64,000 nucleotides of DNA from Symbiodinium natans (taxonomy: Eukaryota; Sar; Dinophyceae; Suessiales; Symbiodiniaceae): assembly GCA_905221605.1 (NCBI GenBank), contig CAJNDS010000435.1:869730-933729 (forward strand), in the 5' to 3' direction. The position numbers and the translations under genes are program-made. Below, in pieces: positions 10,701 through 18,642 of this stretch. The notes under the pieces are model-generated. The model did no database searches. It saw only the letters and a list, made by a program, of their open reading frames with translations, and had not been told where the DNA came from. The first letter of the stretch is position 1; each line of letters starts with the position of its first letter.

Positions 10701-13700
10701 TGGCTGCCAGGAGGCCGCAGGCTCTGAAGGCTTAGGGTGTTAGGGGTTCAGGGTTTATGGTGAGGGGGCGGGGAGGCGGTAAACCGCCCCCACTTACCAG
10801 AGCCACGCTTGGTCACGGACATGCTGCGCCACGTAGAGCCTCAGAAATCATAGCCCGTGGTAGCCGTTAAGCCCTGCAGAACTCTTCCAGCTGACGAGCC
10901 CCAAGACACCCTAAACCCTAAGTCCGAGATCACTGGCTCACGTTGATATTGCAGCGTAGCTTCATGCAAGACCCTTCCAAACCCTAGACCCTTCCCGTGT
11001 ACAGAGATACTAGAAAGGGGGTTGCACCTGCTAATCCTTCCAGGCTTGGCATACCACAGACCTTTCCGCACTGCCAGAGCTGCCAGCGAAGGCACGCCTG
11101 CTCCTGTGAGGCAAAACCAGCTGATAGAAGATTCGGAGTCGCGAGTGAGCTAATTAGTGGATCTAAGAACCCCCCCTCAAAAAAAGTCGAATCCCTGGCC
11201 TGAACCCCGAAAAACCCCTTGAGCCCTGACAAGTCCACAGCCACAGCGTAAACCCTGAAAATGAGCCAACGCTACAAGGGTCTTGGGTTCGGATTCCAAG
11301 TTCCCAGCTCTGGGCTTGCACCGCTGCATGGGTTGGGGTTGAGGGGTTGAAGGTTTAGGGTGGGCCTGGTCCCTTATTTTTTTGGTCACGCTACGGACCC
11401 GCTTAGCCCCAAGCTATACCCCCAAACCCCCAAACCCCCAAACCCCTAAGCCCAAACCCCTAAACCCCTAAAAACCCAAGCCCCCTAATAACTAAATACA
11501 CCCGAAGCCCAAGAAGATCCCTTACCTTAGGGAACATGTGGTTCGCAATTGTTCAGCACCCGTATTTATGTAGGCACCCCCTTACTACACGAACTATAGT
11601 TGAGGGACTTGTAACGTATGATAGGATCCTTGATTTCGGGCCCTTATAGCTCTACTTCTAGCTGGGGGGCTCCTTGTACCCTAAACCCTAAACCCCAAAC
11701 CCTAAACCCTAAACCCTAAACCCTCCAAGTAAGCCAAGGCTCGCGGTGGCGCTGCAGTGGCTACGTGCCGACGTCGTTGCCGACTTTGAGGTCCTTGCCA
11801 GCGCCATGAATGACAAAGTTTTAGGGTAGAAGAGTTCGGTTTAGGGTTTAGAGTTTAGGGTTTAGGGTTTAGGGTTTGGGGTTTTAAGCTACGAAGGCAC
11901 CCCCTGAAACCCTCTTGGGCAGGCACACTCCAGGCTGCTGTCCCGCAAGGACACCGCAGAGATGTTCGGTGCCAAGGGCTTCGACACTTGGACGGCACAG
12001 CGGGGCGCCCACAACCCTCGTGCACTTTCAAGATCTAAGCCAAAAAACCCAGCCGAAACAGCCGGCGCGCCCAGGCCCAAGGGCCACCTGAAACTCGGGA
12101 AACTCCGAATTCAATGGCGTGGTGTTGGGGGTTTAAGGTTCAGCACACCATCTTCTACAAAATCTGTATATGCACGCCCACGATGGCCTTGCGTGCCATT
12201 CGCTGTGGGAGAGATTTTCTTCGGAAACGAATATTTCCCCCAAGGAACTCACCGTTCATGGTGAGTTTATGAACGTACAGTTCATGGCAAGTTCTGTATG
12301 TAATTTAAGAACCAGCACAGTCTGTACACAATGGGGATGCTTACGAGGTCCAGCCCCCGAAAACTGTCCGAGCATTCACGAGGGGCGCGGCTCGAGGCTT
12401 GTTTAGGATTCAGGGCTTATAACCCTAAGCTCTAAACCCTAAACCCTAAACACCGAGTTCAGGGTTCAGGGTTTAGGGCTTCAAGCTTTACCCGGGGGGA
12501 TGGGGGGGCTTCAGTTTGGCGGGACTCTGAGCTCCGGACTCCGGCCGCTCTTGTCTTGACGTCATGCAACATAGCACCCAAGGCCGTAGGCCCGTTTCGG
12601 GTTCAGGTTTTTCGATTTAAGATCAAGTGTTCTATAGGGTTTATAGGGCTTCGGGTGTAGATGTTGTAGAAAAGTCGAAGCTCAGGACACGATCATGAAG
12701 TTCAAGCAGTCTTTTCTGACACCTGCGACTGACAACTACCACGTGGATGCCGTGCTCGACGTGGACGCTGCGAGCCACACGGCCCCGTGCCAAGAAACAT
12801 TGATGGCAACTGAACCCTACACCAGAAACCCTATGAACCCTTTAGACCCTATCAACCCCCAAATACTACAGCAGAAACCCCGAAAAAACCCTATGAATCC
12901 TAGTGACCCTATGAGCCCTGAAGCCCCTAAGCCTGAACCTTTTTTCAACCATTCAACCACAGGGTTTCCCCGGTCACTTGGCAGACGAGGCTCTCAGCAA
13001 GCGAGCCTCGGTTCAGGGCCAGGGGTTTGGGGGTTTGGGGGTTTAGGGGTTTAGGGGTTTTGGGTTTAGGGTTTAGGGTTTAGGGTTTAGGGATGAAACT
13101 CTCCAACACAGCAACGGGTGCCCGTACCAACTGGGATACCTGGCTGAGCCCCTGGGAAATTGAGCCGAATCAGCTACCAGCTGTTGTCTTTGGTTTTCGG
13201 CCTTGGGTTTAGGACGCAGGAACTGCATGTGACACGCCTCTTGCTGAATGGCCGTAAACCCCCCACCCCAAATCCTTAAACGAACCAAGCAGCACGAAGC
13301 CACAACACACGAAAAGGTCTCAACCCTAAACCCTAAACCCTAAACCCTAAACCCTAAACCCTAAACCCTAAACCCTAAACCCTAAACCCTAAACCCTAAA
13401 CCCTAAACCCTAAACCCTAAACCCTAAACCTAGAGGTGGTCGCCTCCTTCGACTGTCTCATTCCTGGCAAAGAAGGAAGAGGAGCCAAGGGGCTTTGGGT
13501 TTACAGGACTTAGAGGGCTTTTCAGGGTTCATAGTGTTACAGGGTGTATAGCTTTTTCCAGGGTTTACATAGGGTCTTGATGGGGCTTGTCTGGGGTTTA
13601 TAAAATGCTTATCATGTTTACAATGTCTACAATGTTTGCAATGTTTGCAATGTTTTTTGGGCTTTTTCAGAGTTTACAGGGTTTGTAGGGGTTATAGGGG

Positions 13701-16700
13701 TTACAGGGGTTTTATAGGGTTAACAGGCTTTTTCAGGGTTTATAGAGTTTTTGATTCATAGAGTTTATAGGGTTTACAGGGTTCATGTGGTATACATGTT
13801 TTTTTCAGTGTTTCTATAGAGTTTATGGGGTTAATGTAGGGTACCTAAATTGAGGGAAACTGGGATGTCTTGCTGGAATTCTTGTGTGAGTGGGTTGAGG
13901 GTGTGGGGTTGTGGGTTGAGGGTTTAAAGTGGAGGGTTCTTGGGTTGAGGATTTAGGGTTGAGGGCTTTGGGGTTGGTGGCTGTGAGGTTTCAGAGTTTG
14001 GGATGTAGGAGAGTTCGGGCTTGGCGGTGGGCGGTCTAAAGACATCTGGTGTCTAAGGCTGCTCAGGTATCTTCAGGGTTTGGGAGCCCAAGGGCTGTCT
14101 TGTCTTAGCCGGTAGAGAGACCCCCCCCCAAATAAGGGACTAGGGTTTTGAATTCCAAGCCCTACCAGCCCCTTCAGGCACTGACGTGATCACGATCGAC
14201 CCAGCGGACTTCAAAGTGTGGCTTGCTTTTCTGCAGGTTCTAGGATCCTCCTAGCCGCGCCAGCCCCCTACACACCACTATGGTGACCCTATGCTCGAGA
14301 CCTGAAGATAAGTTTTTTGTTTTTGTTTTGGGGGGGGGGGGGGGGGGGGGGGGTAAAGGTGGGCACTTTCATCCGTGGTAGGGAATCTGGCTGACATCCG
14401 AATCCATGTTCAGACCGGCCTAAACCCCATGCCCTCCATGGCCCTGCTGGACATCGCGGGCTTCCGGGCTTTTGGTTGGAGGACGCTTCAGGATATTTTT
14501 TGGTGGGTTTAGGGTGTAACGGTTTAGGGCTTAGGGCTCAGGAATGTTTAGGGTTTCCGGCCTAGGGTTTAGAACCGATAGAAATCGGTACCAATAAAGT
14601 CCGATGAAGCCCCAAGCTATAAACCCTAAAAGTGCGAAACCCTAAACCTTGGGGACCCAGATTACCCACCATGAATTGCCACAAAGCCCTTCTACCTACA
14701 ACCTACAACCCCCGTCCCAAATTACCCACAAGAGTTGCCCGTGCACCTGCTATTACTGCGGTTATCTACAAATGGAGAGACTTCCCGGATGCTTTGAAGG
14801 GTCAAGATGGGCCTCACACCTATCTATGGGAACCTAAACCCTGAGCCCATGAACTGGTGGCCTAGTGGCTAGTGCCTGACTCGAGGTGGCTCGTCCGCGC
14901 CTTGCGCCACACTGGGCCCGATGTGCGACATTCAACATGAGGCACCCTAAACCCTAGACCCTAAACCCTAAACCCTAAACCCTAAACCCTAAGGCAGTGC
15001 CACGACTTCCACGACCTCCAAACTCTAAGCCTAAACCGCTCTCAAGACCGTTGTCTCAAGTTGTCTGCATGCCTCAGCCTTAAACCCTGAACTCTAAACC
15101 CTTGGCCATGCCAGAGTTGTCCAGGTGTGCGGGTTCCCAAGCCCTTCACGGGGTTTCCGAAATTAGGGGCATGGAGGGTTTTAGGGTTTAGGGTTTAGGT
15201 TTAGGTTTAGGGTTCCGACATTTGGGGTACCTGATTGAGCTCCTTGTTATAAGGGAATCCTCTATGGTCAGTTCGAAATTATGGTCCCTTGTGGGGCACC
15301 CTAAATTTTCGGGGCCGCCTGATAATCGTAACCCCAAAAGGGATTGTAAGTTCGAGCAGTGACCATATGACTTAAAGAGCTTTGGGTTTTAGGCTTTCGG
15401 GGGGCAGATCTAGTCCATGAATGCTCGTAGTGGGGGGAGGGGGTCGATAGCATCACCCATATAACTCTGAACCCCACGACCCTAAAACCCTAAATGCCTT
15501 TAGCAGTACCCCTTGACATGTTCCCCCTTCTACTAGCAGTCCTTAATAGGGATTAGAATAGGGGGTTCGATAATCCCTCATAAGTACTGCTAGTAAAAAA
15601 GGGGAACATCGCAAACTACCCCTAAAGGCCCAACCTCCAACCCCTGGCAGGGTTCGCTTCAACGCTCCATGCCCGCGCGAGCGCTCGCGCCGATGATCGG
15701 AGCTGAAAAGAGGGGGGGGGGGGGGGGGGAGTGCGTAGCTTATTTTGCACACTTGGCTTAGAAGGGCCTAGGCTGTAGAGCGTGTAGAACCTAAACCCTA
15801 AACCCTAAACTACCCTAAACCCTGAACCTAGAGCCCCTAAACCTTTTGGGGTTTCGGGGTGTTGGGTTGAAGGACATTGGGTCGAAGGCTCAGGTGGTAG
15901 GAGGTGGGGGTCCAGGGCTTGGATTTCCAAGGCTCTGGGTCGTTTTTTTTTGGGGGGGTGATGTAGAGTTTAGGGCCTAGGTGTTTGTGTGTTTGGGTTT
16001 TGGGTTTAGGGTTAGGGTTTTCACTTTGGGGGGGTGGTGGGTATAGTGTTTAGGGCTCAGGGTTTTGTCCCAGAATCCAAGGCAAGGAGCCCCATCTCTC
16101 CGCTGTACCCCCCCCCCCTCCCCCCCCAAAAAAAAGTATGCAGGTCCAGCCCTAAGCCCTAAGCCCTAAACCCTAAACCCTAAGCTAAATCCTAAACCCT
16201 AAACCCAAAACCTAAACCACAACAACCCAAAGCCCATAGCCCCAAGAGCTGATAACCCTGGCTGTCCGATCTCCCGAGCGCGCATCTAGAAGGTGGGTTT
16301 TGAGGTTCGGGGCTTAGGGTTTAGGGTATACTAAGGGTCTTCTGTGCTGCGCTCTGCTTTGCTCTACGTACCATGTGTGTTCGGCCGGTTTAGGTTTGTA
16401 GGGTTTCAGGGTTTAGGGGTTTAGGTTTAGGCCACGGGAGCGCAACACGGGATGTGACATGATGTGTTTTTTCGGAATATGTCAGGGCGGCCCTTTAGAG
16501 GGAGGCTTGGGGAAGCCTAGGTACCAGAGTCCGTGCCCCTAAACTTAAACCCTAAAGCCCGGAGTGCAGGGTGACTGCCTTCACAAGCTGTGCAGACTCA
16601 CAATTCCGAGAGCTGTTGGGCTGTTGCAGCGGTTTTCCAGTCCAAACAGATCTGGAACAAATCAGTGGGTTTAGGGGTTTAGTGAAGTTTAGTGTTAGGG

Positions 16701-18211
16701 GTGCAGGGCTTAAGGGTTTCGAGGGTTTAAGGTTGCCCCTCAGCCCTACACCCTTGCAGTTTTGTTTTTTGCATTCCGGTCTCCTTTGCGTGGTCCGCGC
16801 TCATGTCGGACTACTACAAAGGGCAACGCCGGTTCGCCTTGGGAGGCGCCGGTCGGGATTCAATTTGTTGGGTGTAGGGTTTAGGGTTTAGGGCTTGGGG
16901 TCCAATTAGGGTCAATAAAAGTTCAAGTAGTAGCATTTGGAGTTTTCGGCTTAGGGTCCCTGGGGGTTTTGGCTCGGTGCTTTAGGCTTGGGAGGCTGTT
17001 AGGGCTGTTCCCCCAAAAGCCCAAAACACAAAGCCCTAAACCAAACCGTAAACCCTAAACCCTAAACCCTAAACCCTAAACCCTAAACCCTAAACCCTAA
17101 ACCAAAGACGCAGCTTGCCACATCGGAGTGGTCAAGCTCTAGATAGTGGATGTCCACAAACTCGTGTCTGAAGCTGAAGAGTGGGGCAGGTAACCTTTAA
17201 CTTTTTCCGGGGGGCGATGCGTATCCTGAACCCTGCAGCATTTGTTTCGGGTCTATCCAGGCGAGGGAAAAGGAAAGGCAAAGGGGAGGGAAAGGGAAAG
17301 CCAACGGAAAAGGGAAAGGTAAAGGGAATGGGAACGGGAAAGGGAACGGGAAAGCGAAACAAGCAAACCTTGAAGTACGAGTTGCGGTGCTTGTCATAGG
17401 AGTAAACTGTGTGTTTAGGGTTCAGGGTTTAGGGTTTCGGGGAGGCAGAACAGCTGTCTGGGTCTCAAGAAGATCGCTCAGGGGTTGCCATGGTCACAGA
17501 AACAAAGTCAACCGAATCACCAGCTTACCTATGAATGGCCACAGCAGGCCTACTCTGACAAGCAGAAAGAGAACAAACCCTAGACGCCCTGAAGCCTGAT
17601 CAGTGTAATCCTAAACCCTATAAGCTCCGAACCCTGATGAGTCCCTAAACCCTCAACCCCTAAATTCCCTAAACCACCTCCGCCACGACAGGAAAGGGTT
17701 GGACGGCCGTCCTGGGATGCATCGTCTCGCTGAGCTACATCAGGCTGTTAAGCGCCCCGTGAATCATTTTTTTTCAGGCTTTCGGGTTTGGGGTTCATGA
17801 GGGTTCAGGGTTCAGGGTTTAGGGTTTAGGGTTTCTGCTCTTCCCCGGAACCTGCATCCAAACCTAAACCTACTATCCATGCACTTCAGGGCAGTCTTGT
17901 TGGGCTAGACTTTGGGATGTAGGCTGCAGGCGAGGAGGTTGGGGGTAGCGTTCAAGTATGTAGCAGGGCTGCCTTAACTGTGCAGTCTTTTGCAGCTCTA
18001 AGTTGAGCGCGACTAGCTTCGACCACAAGATCCTCCTACAAGTGCTGAGTCAAGGGGAAGACAGCCGAGGGTTTAGGGTTTAGGGTTAGCAGTTCATGAT
18101 TTTGCTCACTCGAAGCGTGCAACTGCATGCACGCGGACAGCCGCGAACGTCGTGGTCAACACAGGTATGCGCCAGCTCAGAGTTAGAGTTCATAGTGCTG
18201 TACAGTCTTAA
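7708..18211 (+). CDS. Gene 1: unrecognised protein, at least 18 small exons
   Basis: Start to stop was rebuilt by phase. The first 14 exons are 7708-7782, 8095-8189, 10156-10237, 10493-10535, 10801-10837, 11739-11817, 11923-12004, 12515-12582, 12686-12766, 12963-13010, 13436-13466, 14178-14217, 14886-14915 and 14994-~15029. The last four are ~17444-17561, 17692-17751, 17996-18063 and 18093-18211. Each join keeps one open frame using GT or GC donors and AG acceptors. Between 15030 and 17443 the chain is broken and only 16760-16855 is a candidate. The N-terminus is basic with few acids and could be an organelle-targeting peptide, or the true start may lie upstream. I do not recognise the family. 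The stop lies only about 240 bp before the gene 2 start codon, as expected in a one-way array. Confidence 0.6.
7785..7915 (+). repeat. Long perfect TTTAGGG array
   Basis: About 17 uninterrupted heptamers start directly after the exon 1 donor, so intron 1 begins inside telomere-like sequence. Confidence 0.97.
8095..8189 (+). CDS. Gene 1 exon 2 (FGRTLEPPLRTRRRLKPTA...)
   Basis: Follows CAG in phase 0 and ends with ...FINDS before a GT donor in phase 2. Very basic. Confidence 0.6.
8591..8692. mobile_element. Foldback MITE family A, copy 1 (102 bp)
   Basis: Perfect 17-bp terminal inverted repeats: TTGGGATGTTCCCCCTT at the left and its reverse complement at the right. Inside, TCCTTAATAGGGATTA and TCTAATCCCTCC are roughly complementary, so most of the element can fold into one hairpin. 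Related copies lie at 15513-15614 and 41690-41794. It lies in gene 1 intron 2 and has no coding capacity. Confidence 0.85.
9090..9510. repeat. Degenerate GGCCCAGTAGGCCCTAAA-type repeat
   Basis: Irregular units built from CCTAAAGCCCAAGGCC and CAGTAGGCCC recur at least eight times. This is an offshoot of the telomere-like repeat and gives a long but meaningless open frame on the minus strand. Confidence 0.7.
9519..9628. repeat. Minisatellite, about 25-bp unit, 4-5 copies
   Basis: Units of AGCCACGAAAGAAATGACCCTT are in tandem, with the last copies diverged. Confidence 0.9.
10156..10237 (+). CDS. Gene 1 exon 3 (EADQVQSLRAHRASQSVATV...)
   Basis: Completes the Ser codon of exon 2 and ends ...FSDGQAQ before a GC donor in phase 0. 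Amphipathic composition. A cysteine-bearing frame on the minus strand here was judged a shadow. Confidence 0.65.
10493..10535 (+). CDS. Gene 1 exon 4 (AAADAPGDLCEACF)
   Basis: Follows CCAG. A CxxC pair (LCEAC) is visible. Ends in phase 1 at a GC donor. Another frame (LPMLRETSARPA) is open too, but does not join to exon 5 in phase. Confidence 0.5.
10801..10837 (+). CDS. Gene 1 exon 5 (PRLVTDMLRHVE)
   Basis: Follows TTACCAG, ends GA|GC in phase 2, and joins without a stop to exon 6. Confidence 0.6.
11739..11817 (+). CDS. Gene 1 exon 6 (LAVALQWLRADVVADFEVLA...)
   Basis: Clear coding composition with a regular heptad-like helix pattern, ending SAMNDK. The donor is GTTTTAGGG, so the splice site is formed by the telomere-like repeat itself. 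Confidence 0.75.
11923..12004 (+). CDS. Gene 1 exon 7 (AHSRLLSRKDTAEMFGAKGF...)
   Basis: Follows GGGCAG in phase 0 and ends ...DTWTAQR plus one base at a GC donor. Confidence 0.75.
12515..12582 (+). CDS. Gene 1 exon 8 (WRDSELRTPAALVLTSCNIA)
   Basis: Follows TTCAG in phase 1 and ends ...PK before a GC donor. Good coding composition. Confidence 0.7.
12686..12766 (+). CDS. Gene 1 exon 9 (DTIMKFKQSFLTPATDNYHV...)
   Basis: Follows CTCAG in phase 0 and ends ...DAVLDVD before a GC donor (GCTGCG). One of the clearest coding stretches of gene 1. Confidence 0.75.
12963..13010 (+). CDS. Gene 1 exon 10 (GFPGHLADEALSKRAS)
   Basis: Follows CCACAG, exactly 16 codons, donor GTTCAGGG (a telomere-variant unit). 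Confidence 0.7.
13321..13430 (-). repeat. Long perfect CCCTAAA array
   Basis: About 15 heptamers end 6 bp before the start of gene 1 exon 11, whose acceptor (CTAGAG) is partly built from the last degenerate unit. Confidence 0.95.
13436..13466 (+). CDS. Gene 1 exon 11 (VVASFDCLIP)
   Basis: Ten codons plus one base, GC donor GCAAAG, joins to exon 12 as SFDCLIPGTDVITIDP. Confidence 0.65.
13500..13845 (+). repeat. Degenerate TTTACAGGG/TTTATAGGG repeat
   Basis: Units such as GTTTACAGGG and GTTTATAGGG recur with T-rich spacers. No exon. Confidence 0.75.
14178..14217 (+). CDS. Gene 1 exon 12 (TDVITIDPADFK)
   Basis: Follows CTTCAG. The proposed donor is AAAGT|GTGGCT, which repeats the first six bases of the next exon (GTGGCT). 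Confidence 0.65.
14329..14353 (+). repeat. Poly-G tract, over 20 bp
   Basis: Pure G run. Others of 15 bp or more lie near 33437, 48712, 52319, 57882 and 63170, and poly-C runs near 18607, 31219, 32497 and 45025. Confidence 0.9.
14886..14915 (+). CDS. Gene 1 exon 13 (WLVRALRHT)
   Basis: Joins exon 12 as DPADFKVWLVRALRHTG and ends at a GC donor in phase 2. Confidence 0.55.
14994..15029 (+). CDS. Gene 1 exon 14 (QCHDFHDLQ)
   Basis: Follows a CCCTAAG acceptor and continues the frame as RHTGQCHDFHDL, rich in His and Asp. The 3' end is not settled. Confidence 0.45.
15261..15371. mobile_element. Inverted-repeat element family B, copy 1
   Basis: Begins TATGGTCAGTTCG and ends CAGTGACCATATGAC, so the ends are imperfect inverted repeats. 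The interior (CACCCTAAATT, GTAACCCCAAAA) matches 26022-26140 and, more weakly, 41251-41347. Confidence 0.6.
15513..15614. mobile_element. Foldback MITE family A, copy 2
   Basis: Same length and end sequence as the copy at 8591, with a few substitutions in both terminal repeats and the shared inner block CAGTCCTTAATAGGGATTA. Lies in gene 1 intron sequence. Confidence 0.8.
15700..16757. other. Gene 1 intron sequence, repeats, unresolved exons
   Basis: Contains poly-G/C tracts (15712-15730, 16108-16132), degenerate TTTAGGG and CCCTAAA runs. A possible exon at about 16598-16640 (DSQFRELLGCC) could not be placed in phase. Confidence 0.4.
16760..16855 (+). CDS. Gene 1 candidate exon (FAWSALMSDYYKGQRRFALG)
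   Basis: Follows TTGCAG. One frame gives a hydrophobic stretch followed by SDYYKGQRRFALGGAGRD. Two other frames are open, and neither neighbour is fixed, so placement in gene 1 is inferred from position only. Confidence 0.4.
17047..17102 (-). repeat. CCCTAAA array
   Basis: Seven to eight perfect heptamers. Confidence 0.95.
17262..17356 (+). repeat. GGGAAA purine minisatellite
   Basis: Tandem six-base GGGAAA-like units with scattered substitutions. Makes simple Phe/Pro or Gly/Lys pseudo-frames on both strands. Confidence 0.9.
17444..17561 (+). CDS. Gene 1 exon (…LTYEWPQQAYSDK)
   Basis: An open frame runs through LGLKKIAQGLPW to YEWPQQAYSDK and ends at a GC donor (GACAA|GCAG) in phase 2, joining the next exon as YSDKKGLDGRPG. 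The 5' border is uncertain because several AG acceptors occur. Confidence 0.55.
17692..17751 (+). CDS. Gene 1 exon (KGLDGRPGMHRLAELHQAV)
   Basis: Follows CGACAG and ends GTTAA|GCGCC in phase 2. The alternative frame is a hydrophobic peptide but does not join to the next exon. Confidence 0.6.
17996..18063 (+). CDS. Gene 1 exon (SKLSATSFDHKILLQVLSQG)
   Basis: Follows TTTTGCAG and ends in phase 1 at a GC donor. Strong coding composition. Confidence 0.7.
18093..18211 (+). CDS. Gene 1 terminal exon
   Basis: Follows TTAGCAG and reads HDFAHSKRATACTRTAANVV and on to a TAA stop at 18209-18211. Two other frames are open for part of it, so confidence rests on phase. Confidence 0.5.
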
Positions 18212-18452
18212 GCCCTATAATCCCTAGCCCCCTGCTCTGCGGACTTGGACTGTTCTTTTCAAGGCCATGGAGTCCCTTCCGGGCTCGGTAGACGATGCCT
18301 CTCCGCTGCCATTGGAGCTTCACTGCAAGTCTATACATCTCTTATACCTACACACGCACATAGGCGCGACATCAACAAAGAGGGCGCGGGGGAATGCGTA
18401 GCTGCTGGGGTTTTCGGTGACTTTTGTGACTTGCCCTTCCGTTCACGAAGCC
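18212..18452 (+). promoter_or_regulatory. Short spacer between gene 1 stop and gene 2 start
   Basis: About 240 bp with no telomere repeat. No TATA box or spliced-leader acceptor can be assigned with confidence. It should contain the trans-splice acceptor of gene 2 if the mRNA is trans-spliced. An open frame (AMESLPGSVDDASPLPLELH) near 18264 may be untranslated leader or another exon. Confidence 0.3.
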
Positions 18453-18550
18453 ATGTCGCGTGCGCTGCTTGCTTGGGCTCTGCTGGCTCAAGCCGTGGCT
18501 GTGGACGATGAGGCAGCGTTCATGGGAAAGCAGGGAGAGCGCGGCACCGA
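18453..18550 (+). CDS. Gene 2 exon 1, signal peptide
   Basis: ATG followed by MSRALLAWALLAQAVAVDD: basic start, hydrophobic core and a small-residue cleavage site (AVA). Ends GA|GTGAAG in phase 2. A stop follows if the intron is retained. Confidence 0.8.
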
Positions 18551-18608
18551 GTGAAGTTTGATGGCAACAAGGGAACCCAGGCTAGACTTCCAGGAATGAG
18601 CTCCCCCC

Positions 18609-18642
<34 letters not shown>

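Noticed and set aside
13321-13430. Many long open frames made of Asn-Pro, Gly-Phe, Leu-Gly-Val or Pro-Lys patterns
   Set aside because: They are translations of CCCTAAA/TTTAGGG-type repeats, whose 7-bp period keeps frames open by chance.
14430-14475. Myosin-like peptide MALLDIAGF
   Set aside because: Resembles the myosin LDIAGFE motif over eight residues only, with no acceptor in phase and no other myosin block nearby.
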